Of a stretch of 13,795 nucleotides of DNA, positions 7,503 through 13,795 are shown one piece after another. A program made the position numbers and the translations under genes. Under the pieces are notes generated by a model. That model ran no database searches. It was given only the letters and a program-made list of their open reading frames with translations, and was not told the DNA's origin. The DNA is taken from NCBI GenBank assembly GCA_028715665.1, contig JAQURI010000026.1, positions 1 through 13,795 on the forward strand, in the 5' to 3' direction. The stretch is from Candidatus Ratteibacteria bacterium. Its GTDB lineage: Bacteria; CAIJMQ01. The stretch's first letter is position 1. Each line of letters begins with the position of its first letter.

Positions 7503-8765
7503 CTATATCCCTAACTGTAATTTTCTCGGGTCCGTTACCTCACCAGTTAGAGCCGAAGCCGCAGCAGTCAAGGGTGAAGCTAAGTAAATATAAGAATTGG
7601 GGTTGCCCATTCTGCCATGGAAATTTCTGTTTGCGGTTGATACGCACACTTCGCCGTCAGCTAATATTCCCTGATGTATCCCTACACAGGGACCGCAGCC
7701 GGGTGGAAGTATAATACCGCCTGCTTGAACTATGATATCCCATAGACCTTCTTTTAAACCTTGCGCATAAATACGCTTGGAGGCGGGACCGACAATGAGC
7801 CGCACGCTCTTCGCAACTTTCTTGCCTTTTAATATTTTAGATATAACTCTGAAATCTTCCAATCTGCCGTTCGTGCAGGTGCCGATTAAAACCTGGTCTA
7901 TTTTTTTACCTTCAATTTCTTTTACGTCTTTCACGTTATCTACGCTATGTGGAACCGCTATCTTGGGAGAGAGTTTGTTTGCATCAATTGATATAACATT
8001 CTCGTATACGGCATCTTCGTCAGGTTTTATTTCTATATATTGTTCTCCTCTTCCGACACTTGTAAGATATTCCTTGGTGATTTTATCCGATGCAATAACG
8101 CCTACTTTTGCGCCTGCTTCCACGGCCATATTGCATATTGTAAGCCGCTCGCTCATAGGAAGTTCGGAAATCGTTTCTCCCGAAAATTCCAACGCCTTAT
8201 AAATCGCGCCTTCGCTCGTGAGAGTTCCTATAATATGCAAAATCAAATCCTTAGCCATAACACTTTTAGGGAATCTACCTTTTACTTCGATTTTAATAGT
8301 GGCGGGAACTTTAAACCACATTTTTCCCAACGCCATCCCCACGGCAATATCCGTCGAACCCATTCCCGTAGCAAAAGCCGCCAACGCGCCGTGGGTGCAC
8401 GTATGCGAATCCGCGCCGATTACGATATCGCCCGGTTTAACATATAATTCAGGCAAGAGTTGATGGCAAATTCCGTCTCCTACATGAGTAATGATTATTC
8501 CGTGTTCTTCGGCAAATTCTCTCATTACTTTATGGCTCGCGGCCAGTTCCCTGCGCGGCGCCGGAGCCGAATGGTCTAAAAAGAAAATCGTGTTTTGAGG
8601 CTTCGCTATTTTGTTCAAACCTAATTTTTTCCACGATTCGATTGCAAGCGGCGCAGTGCCGTCCTGCGCCATGACCCAATCCAAAGGCACAATCGCGATA
8701 TCGCCTGCTTTAACATCTTTCCCGCATTTTTTAGATAAAATTTTTTCTGCCAGTGTTTGTCTCAT
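7503..8765 (-). CDS. leuC: 3-isopropylmalate dehydratase large subunit (LeuC/HacA aconitase family)
   Basis: With a small LeuD subunit, this enzyme isomerises 2-isopropylmalate to 3-isopropylmalate in leucine synthesis. The 420-residue length is that of the LeuC/homoaconitase type shared by archaea and many bacteria, shorter than the roughly 465-residue E. coli form. Iron-sulfur ligands are visible as Cys297 in IGTCTNGR and Cys357/Cys360 in PPGCGPCVG. Other family motifs are LDHSAP (63-68), GADSHTCTHGALAAFATGMGS (about 117-137) and the C-terminal GRMGNPNSYIYLASP. Homoaconitase activity for lysine synthesis cannot be excluded from sequence. It follows the adenylate cyclase gene by 29 bases, with no promoter seen in between, and has a poor ribosome-binding site. 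No leuD is adjacent; the downstream neighbour is the metalloprotease gene. Confidence 0.93.
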   Translation of the reverse strand: MRQTLAEKILSKKCGKDVKAGDIAIVPLDWVMAQDGTAPLAIESWKKLGLNKIAKPQNTIFFLDHSAPAPRRELAASHKVMREFAEEHGIIITHVGDGICHQLLPELYVKPGDIVIGADSHTCTHGALAAFATGMGSTDIAVGMALGKMWFKVPATIKIEVKGRFPKSVMAKDLILHIIGTLTSEGAIYKALEFSGETISELPMSERLTICNMAVEAGAKVGVIASDKITKEYLTSVGRGEQYIEIKPDEDAVYENVISIDANKLSPKIAVPHSVDNVKDVKEIEGKKIDQVLIGTCTNGRLEDFRVISKILKGKKVAKSVRLIVGPASKRIYAQGLKEGLWDIIVQAGGIILPPGCGPCVGIHQGILADGEVCVSTANRNFHGRMGNPNSYIYLASPLTAAASALTGEVTDPRKLQLGI

Positions 8766-8794
8766 GTTTAGTTTCTATTTATCTATTTCTTTTA

Positions 8795-11026
8795 TTAGCG
8801 TTTTCCCAAATAATATTTGCTTGGACCGTCCTCAGGCGCTAATTTTAACACTTCTTTGAATTCTTTTTCAGCTTCGGGAAAATTTTTAACCCTATATAAA
8901 TTCAGTCCCGTTTCAAAGTATTTAACGATATTTTCAGTTTGAGATGTTTTTTCTTTCATTCTGCAAATTGGCTCATAAATTTTGAGCGCTCGGGTTCTTC
9001 CTCTTACGGTAACTTCGTCTATTTCTCTGCAAAGGATTTTTTCTTTTATTTTTTGGTAAGTAAATTCGCTCATTAAAATATTGTTTCTGTATATTCGCGT
9101 CAGTTCTTCAATTCTTTGCGTCAGATTGACATTGTCCCCCATTACCGTATAGGCAAACCGCATATGCGAGCCCATGTTTCCCACAGAAACCTCGCCGCTG
9201 TTTATACCGATTCCTATGTCGATTAAAGGTTTATTTTCTTTTTGCCATTTTATTCGCAAATCCCTCAACATTTTAACCATATCCAATGCGGAAATAACGG
9301 CCCTTAAATGATGGTCTTCCTGCGGAAGAGGCGCGCCGTAAAAAGCCAAAACCGCATCGCCTATATATTTATCCAGCGTGCCTTCATGTTCAAAAACAAT
9401 ATCACTCATCGGAGTTAAGTAACTATTCATAAGTTCTACCAGCTCTTCCGGAGAAAGTTTTTCGGATATGGTCGTAAAACCTTTTACATCCGAATATAGA
9501 ATAGAAACATTTTTTCTTTCTCCGCCAAGCTTCATTTTATCGGGATTTTTTATGAGTTCGTCGACGATTTGCGGCGGAACATATGTCTGAAATGCGCCCC
9601 GTATTTGCCGCGCCTTCCGTTCGGTAGTCAACGCCCTGTAAAGGGTTTCCACCGTATAGACAAGAGCAATACTCGAAATTGGATAAATTATGTTAAGCCA
9701 TAACCGCATATTTTTTAATAAATAAAAGGCCGCAAAACCATAGCCGACAACCAACAAAACAGACATATAAGCACCGTAACTTGCATGCTGAAATTTGGGA
9801 ATGGCAATAACAAGAACGGCGCCCAAAAATATAATTGCCAAAATATTATAAAGATTCACAACATCGGAATAATATATAAATGAGCCGTTTAACATTTTGC
9901 GCTGATGGACATTGCTTACCAGTGTACGCGAATAAAAAATAAACCAATTATTAAGTATTGTGTATATCGCCTGGGCATGTATTTTTATTCCGGGAACAAC
10001 GGTATCAGTAGGGGTCGTCCAAGTATCCCTTACAAGGCCGGGGTCGGTTATCCCTATAAGAACGACTTTATCTTTGAAATCCCGTGGACTATCGACCGTC
10101 CCGTTCATAACATCCACAAACGAATATGTCGTAAAAGTTTTGAAAGGCACGCTGTAATCGATTAGTATTGCTCCGCTTGTATCAACGGGGATATTCTTGT
10201 CACCCACCGAAACTGATGTTATGCCTTGCTCTGAAATTACAAGCCGGACACTTTCGTCCAAATAATTTTTCAATATCTGTAGCGGGAATGAACCATACCA
10301 CGTATTTTCATATTTCATAATAAGCGCAGCTTTTCTTAACACGCCGTCGGAATCCTGAAAGATATTCAAAAACCCGTAGTTCTTGCTTCCGCTTGATATG
10401 TTTTCGATGCTTGTTTCCGCTCCGTAACCTTTTCTGAACAAAAATCTTTCTTTACCTCTCACCGCAGATATCACTAAAGGGACTTGCGCATCGGCAATTA
10501 ATTCTGTAGTCTTTTCTTTTTCGTTATCAGTAAGATGTTTGACCTGCTCATCTCCTTCCGTGAAAAAATAATATCCCAAAACCACATTGCCCGCTTTCTT
10601 TATAGAACCGGCTAAAATTTTATCATTATCGAATTTCTTCTGATATTCTTCTATAAGGCCTGTAGAGACCTTGTCTTCTAAATCGGTTCTATCAAGAACC
10701 TCCGATAATGGATTCTCCTCTTTCTCTGAAAAAAGAACATCGATGCCTATTACTTTAGCGTCCCATCTGCTTAAGTTATCTATAACTTTTGCATATGTGT
10801 CTCTGGGCCACGGGAATTGTCCGATATTATCTTCGGACTTATTGTCTATTGTTACGATAACGATATCGGAGGGAAGAATTTCTTTTTGAGCCGTTTTGAA
10901 CCTTAAATCTAATGTTTTCAGTTCGAGTTGTTCTATAAAATCGATAGGCAGGAAATAAAGAAAAACGATTACTGCAACGGTTAAAAATCCGATTGTATAT
11001 GAATTGATTATACGCAGTTTCTTCAA
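8795..11026 (-). CDS. CHASE2-domain membrane adenylate cyclase (class III) with C-terminal TPR
   Basis: This 743-residue sensor enzyme is expected to make cAMP. Residues 9-28 form a membrane segment. A CHASE2 extracytoplasmic sensor follows (about 35-360; it includes DIVIVTIDNKS and VIGIDVLFSE). Three membrane segments lie at about 392-410, 418-436 and 442-462. The catalytic domain (about 500-690) has both metal-binding aspartates, Asp513 (LYSDVKGFT) and Asp557 (KYIGDAVLAFYG). It has the adenine-selecting pair Lys553 and Asp631 and the transition-state residues Asn634 and Arg638 (GDNVNLTQRIE). All key residues are present, so activity is likely, with ATP preferred over GTP. One TPR-like repeat (about 702-735) ends the protein. 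Translation starts at a TTG (11024-11026): an in-frame stop lies just upstream and GGGGGT sits 3-4 bases before it. The gene lies upstream of leuC, possibly cotranscribed with it. Confidence 0.92.
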   Translation of the reverse strand: MKKLRIINSYTIGFLTVAVIVFLYFLPIDFIEQLELKTLDLRFKTAQKEILPSDIVIVTIDNKSEDNIGQFPWPRDTYAKVIDNLSRWDAKVIGIDVLFSEKEENPLSEVLDRTDLEDKVSTGLIEEYQKKFDNDKILAGSIKKAGNVVLGYYFFTEGDEQVKHLTDNEKEKTTELIADAQVPLVISAVRGKERFLFRKGYGAETSIENISSGSKNYGFLNIFQDSDGVLRKAALIMKYENTWYGSFPLQILKNYLDESVRLVISEQGITSVSVGDKNIPVDTSGAILIDYSVPFKTFTTYSFVDVMNGTVDSPRDFKDKVVLIGITDPGLVRDTWTTPTDTVVPGIKIHAQAIYTILNNWFIFYSRTLVSNVHQRKMLNGSFIYYSDVVNLYNILAIIFLGAVLVIAIPKFQHASYGAYMSVLLVVGYGFAAFYLLKNMRLWLNIIYPISSIALVYTVETLYRALTTERKARQIRGAFQTYVPPQIVDELIKNPDKMKLGGERKNVSILYSDVKGFTTISEKLSPEELVELMNSYLTPMSDIVFEHEGTLDKYIGDAVLAFYGAPLPQEDHHLRAVISALDMVKMLRDLRIKWQKENKPLIDIGIGINSGEVSVGNMGSHMRFAYTVMGDNVNLTQRIEELTRIYRNNILMSEFTYQKIKEKILCREIDEVTVRGRTRALKIYEPICRMKEKTSQTENIVKYFETGLNLYRVKNFPEAEKEFKEVLKLAPEDGPSKYYLGKR

Positions 11027-11030
11027 TTTA

Positions 11031-11132
11031 CCCCCACACTAATTATTACAGTTTTGATATTTATCAGTATACTAAATCTTCGTCCCACTATCCAATTGTG
11101 TGAGGGAATACTTTAGTCAATTGGTGTGGGGG
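11031..11132. repeat. Complementary segments around the cyclase ribosome-binding site
   Basis: On the plus strand CCCCCACACTAATT (11031-11044) is the reverse complement of AATTGGTGTGGGGG (11119-11132) at 13 of 14 positions. A third, imperfect copy is AATTGTGTGAGGG (11094-11106). The first arm contains the complement of the GGGGG ribosome-binding site of the cyclase gene. The far arm lies in the last codons and stop of the clostripain-like gene. In a transcript running from that gene into the cyclase gene, either upstream copy could pair with, and hide, the ribosome-binding site. Confidence 0.5.
11066..11095 (-). promoter_or_regulatory. Candidate promoter of the cyclase gene
   Basis: On the minus strand TTGGAT (11090-11095) and TATACT (11066-11071) are separated by 18 bases, about 40 bases before the TTG start. 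The -10 matches consensus at 5 of 6 positions, but the -35 is weak (3 of 6). If used, its transcript would omit both upstream segments that can pair with the ribosome-binding site. Confidence 0.35.
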
Positions 11133-13423
11133 CAGGCTTTAACAATAGGATATAGTCCCGCTCTAACCGCAGTCTTTAAGAAATTATGTTTTGCTATAAA
11201 ATCCGCAACCTTGGGAGAATATCTATAATACGTGGAAACGAAAAATTGTCCTATTGGGTTGGAGAGCAAATATTCATCTCTGAAATTTCTTAAAATATTA
11301 ACTTCTCCCGCCATAGGCGAACCGAAACATGCCGTTGCGATAAAACATCCGCTGCCTCCGCCGCTACTTCCTTCGTCTTCCGATTCGGGATCCATGCCAC
11401 CTGGAGGAGGCGGAGGAGTTTGTTCGTTAAATTTTCCCCATATCGTGAGAGTTCTCTCTAAAGAATCTCTATAAATATCATAAATGGTAGAACGTATAGG
11501 ATTTACCAGAAGAAAAACTATCCAATTACTATCTTTCTTGTTATAAATCCAGTAACCTTCTCCCGGTATCATAACTGGAGAGCCGGCATAATTTCCGTTC
11601 GCATATCTCCAGAGAGTTCGGGAAGTTAAAGTGTTTTCATCCGAAGTGGCATCAAAAGTATAAGGTAAATCAATAATATAACCTTCATCAATAGATGTCC
11701 TGGTTTGAGTTTCCTCGCCCTTTTCTCCTCCTTCGAATCCAAATACCCACACAGTATCAAAATCAATATCAAAATCAAACGGAGTGCCTATTTGGTTCCA
11801 TCCCGGACGGAGGAAAATAAAATAAGGCATATTTGTCGGCCATAACATACCGGTCACATCTATATTTACGGTATTGCGGGAAATAAGCCAGTAACCTTTA
11901 CCAGGGATTACATAACTACTTCCTAAGAACAAATCTTCCAAATCTTCTTCTTCAACCACGGATTTTGGAAAAGGGTATTCTTCATAATCTGCCGGATTAA
12001 GCATCGAATTCCATCTGAAAAGACGCCAAATGTCTCGATTATAATCTCCCAAATCGTCTTTAAGAATTGCCAAAGGGTCCATATCATCCAAACCGCCCGG
12101 CAACACGGGAGAGGAAATCATAACATACGATGAAGCAGTAGTTCCGCCGGAAACAGTTCTTGAATATGTCCATTCACCGCTATGGTTTGGGACAAGTTCG
12201 GTGTCCACATATTCGAGCAAGAAATCATCCCAGTATTGTGTATAATTTTCCTCTATATCATCGTAAAGAAACTGTAAATTCGTTTCGTTGTAATCTTCAT
12301 CTACACTTTCGTAAGCCCACATCGGGAAATATATTGAAAGACCGTTATCCTTTTCTGGACATGAAGAATAATTTGCAATCAGACAATTATCGAAGGCATC
12401 GATCACATCCAGGGCAGCGGATATGATGGCATCACTTTCAGCATAATCAACAACTCCCTGCATGAAACTTTTTAAATCATGATTAGAAGAAGGTAGATAC
12501 CACCCCGCTCTTTGCTGCGCAAGGAAAATTTTGTCCCAATCATCGTGCTCTTCTTCCAGTACTATTTGGGCAAACTGACTTACGGCATTAGCAACATCCT
12601 CAACGCCACCTGTAACATCTACGCCGCCGGCATTAATTTCTTCTATAGTACCTCTTTCTACAGTAAAACGCTCTTCCTCTTGTTCTTGGAGCCGCACTGC
12701 TGAAAGCGTATTGTCGGCTTCATAAGATTCCCCATACCTGGTAACTATCGCATAACCAAATTCGAAAGGTGTCATTAAAGGTGTATCTGTCAAATCCTGC
12801 AAGATAGTATCATAGGGCCATGTACCCAAGGGCTGATTTTTTTCGGAAGCAACCATCACATCGGCATAATTTTTTATTTCATAAGCTGTTTCCAGCATAC
12901 CCATCAGGTCGGTATCAAACCCTATAAGGTTAATACCCGGTATTATTTCTTGACTATATAAATACTCCAAAGATTCTCTCAATTCTTTTACGGAAAGCAC
13001 TTCGTTCTCACTGTCGTAAAGTTCTGACGCATTCCATAATATAAGGGCATAATTGGAAGCAGGGTAGCCAGTCTCGCCATTTGTAGCCCACTCAATAAAA
13101 TCTACTAATGTCTGGGTATCTCCCATATCTATTTCCCCAATAATCTCACCCCATTCTATTAAAAAATCATCATCTTTATTTACAATACCATATTTTGCTG
13201 TTTGTGTGTCTGTGTTGCCTACAATTGCCACAATCGTTACGCTGTCACCTGAACCAACCTCCGACAGTTCAAAAAAATCCGCCCTTGCGGTATCTGAGTC
13301 GTTATCAGCTGTCATGTAGACCATAAAAGTCCACTGGTATTCTTGAGCGTAGAGAGATTGGGCGCCCAAACAGAAGAACGCGATTAGAATGCTTATTCCG
13401 ATTAAATTTAATTTTTTACGCAT
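11117..13423 (-). CDS. Secreted clostripain-like (C11) protein lacking catalytic His and Cys, with C-terminal CFI box
   Basis: This is a 768-residue exported protein. The signal peptide is residues 1-26 (cleavage at SLYA-Q). Residues 30-405 follow the clostripain (peptidase C11) fold: WTFMVYMTADND (31-42), YALILW (125-130), INLIGFD..LMGMLETAYEI (164-183), VASE..PLGTWPYD (191-205), GLSIYFP (361-367) and a final W..FLLEY. In active members the third strand ends in HG and the fourth in GFDxCLM. Here these positions read NAS (Ala132 for His) and GFDTDLM (Asp172 for Cys), so proteolysis is not expected. A beta-rich region (about 415-665) has PGKGYW (507-512), PGWNQIGTPF (540-549) and PGEGYW (620-625). 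A Pro-, acidic- and Gly-rich linker then leads to the CFI box (693-768). It is preceded by AGAGGT and lies 28 bases after the partial gene. Confidence 0.82.
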   Translation of the reverse strand: MRKKLNLIGISILIAFFCLGAQSLYAQEYQWTFMVYMTADNDSDTARADFFELSEVGSGDSVTIVAIVGNTDTQTAKYGIVNKDDDFLIEWGEIIGEIDMGDTQTLVDFIEWATNGETGYPASNYALILWNASELYDSENEVLSVKELRESLEYLYSQEIIPGINLIGFDTDLMGMLETAYEIKNYADVMVASEKNQPLGTWPYDTILQDLTDTPLMTPFEFGYAIVTRYGESYEADNTLSAVRLQEQEEERFTVERGTIEEINAGGVDVTGGVEDVANAVSQFAQIVLEEEHDDWDKIFLAQQRAGWYLPSSNHDLKSFMQGVVDYAESDAIISAALDVIDAFDNCLIANYSSCPEKDNGLSIYFPMWAYESVDEDYNETNLQFLYDDIEENYTQYWDDFLLEYVDTELVPNHSGEWTYSRTVSGGTTASSYVMISSPVLPGGLDDMDPLAILKDDLGDYNRDIWRLFRWNSMLNPADYEEYPFPKSVVEEEDLEDLFLGSSYVIPGKGYWLISRNTVNIDVTGMLWPTNMPYFIFLRPGWNQIGTPFDFDIDFDTVWVFGFEGGEKGEETQTRTSIDEGYIIDLPYTFDATSDENTLTSRTLWRYANGNYAGSPVMIPGEGYWIYNKKDSNWIVFLLVNPIRSTIYDIYRDSLERTLTIWGKFNEQTPPPPPGGMDPESEDEGSSGGGSGCFIATACFGSPMAGEVNILRNFRDEYLLSNPIGQFFVSTYYRYSPKVADFIAKHNFLKTAVRAGLYPIVKACPHTN
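11120..11347 (-). other. CFI-box C-terminal sorting-type domain (clostripain-like protein)
   Basis: These are the last 76 residues, starting CFIATACFG at Cys693 after a Gly/Ser linker. They continue through LRNFRDEYLLSN and YYRYSPKVADFIAKH to a short hydrophobic end. The domain is clearly homologous to the tail of the metalloprotease at 5549-5779, including stretches of near-identical DNA such as the codons for LRNFRDE. The two cysteines at positions 1 and 7 of the box occur in both copies. Confidence 0.75.
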
Positions 13424-13451
13424 ATTTTACCTCTTAAAATAATTGCCTCAC

Positions 13452-13795
13452 TCAACGTGTTATACCATTACCAGGAGTTTCATTATCTTCAGTAGGCGGT
13501 TTAGGCGGTTCTGGAAGTTCGTCGTCTTCTTCCGGCGGTCCTTCCAGCGGCTGGTTAATTATATTCTGTCCGTTCGCAGGATTAAAATTTCCCAAATTGT
13601 TAAATAACATGTTCCCTCCGAAATTCCCTCCTGCCCCGTTTCCGCCGTTTCCGCCGTCAAGAAGACCTAATTCCTGCAGGAATTCCAACAATTCCTCGAA
13701 ACTTATCGGCACAGGGTCGCCCGGCGGCGCGCCGTCTTCAACCGTAATGATAACACCGCCTGTCAACAATGATTCACCCTCAACTCCGATGCCTG
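13452..13795 (-). CDS. C-terminal end of a Gly/Asn/Pro-rich protein of unknown function (5' end beyond the window)
   Basis: The frame is open from the right edge to TGA at 13452-13454. It codes for about 114 residues of the C-terminal part of a longer protein. No start codon is needed within the window: a TTG at 13769 exists, but the frame continues upstream of it. The visible part has a short helix-like segment (SFEELLEFLQELGLLD), then GGN-type repeats (GGNGGNGAGGNFGGN), an Asn-rich stretch and an acidic, Pro-rich tail. There is no CFI box. I do not recognise a family. The composition suggests a flexible extracellular tail or linker, but that is only inference. It lies 28 bases upstream of the clostripain-like gene and is probably in the same transcript. 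Confidence 0.7.
   Translation of the reverse strand, partial: GIGVEGESLLTGGVIITVEDGAPPGDPVPISFEELLEFLQELGLLDGGNGGNGAGGNFGGNMLFNNLGNFNPANGQNIINQPLEGPPEEDDELPEPPKPPTEDNETPGNGITR

Noticed and set aside
7777..8463. Plus-strand open frames opposite leuC
   Set aside because: They lie opposite a clearly conserved gene, have no family resemblance and no ribosome-binding site. They are shadows of leuC codon structure.

Overview
This is a roughly 13.8 kb piece of a low-to-moderate GC bacterial chromosome. It carries tightly packed genes, most of them on the minus strand. No rRNA, tRNA, CRISPR array, insertion sequence or phage gene is visible, and no stretch of more than 300 bases lacks a gene. The mix is branched-chain amino-acid enzymes, a CHASE2 adenylate cyclase, and large secreted proteins ending in a 'CFIATA' C-terminal box. 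That mix fits an uncultured Gram-negative-type lineage (Deltaproteobacteria-like, Omnitrophota or a similar candidate phylum). This placement is an inference from gene content only.

Left block (1-3436, minus strand). A good promoter (TTGAAC, 17 bp, TATAAT) reads leftward through an FMN-binding PNPOx-family gene, ilvB, ilvN and sppA. sppA runs off the left edge. ilvB is split by an apparent one-base deletion in a T run just before its GGLGTMG motif. The two halves together make a complete acetolactate synthase large subunit. A 12-bp inverted repeat (11/12) brackets the -10 box and looks like an operator.

Middle block (3482-5527, plus strand). A single divergent gene encodes a U32/DUF3656 protein closely resembling RlhA, the enzyme that makes 5-hydroxycytidine in 23S rRNA.

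Right block (5546-13795, minus strand). In transcription order this holds: the end of a Gly/Asn/Pro-rich protein of unknown function; a secreted clostripain-family (C11) protein that appears to have lost both catalytic residues; a membrane CHASE2-adenylate cyclase with a C-terminal TPR; leuC; and a secreted HExxH metalloprotease of the MXAN_6640 type. The metalloprotease and the C11-like protein share a homologous C-terminal CFI box of about 76 residues after a Gly-rich acidic linker, so they probably use the same surface-sorting or anchoring route. No sorting enzyme lies in the window.

The ilvBN and leuC products belong to valine/leucine/isoleucine synthesis. leuD, leuB, ilvC and ilvD are not present here. 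The most unusual items are the catalytically dead C11 protein with its shared CFI box, the complementary segments that could mask the ribosome-binding site of the cyclase gene, and the ilvB frameshift.
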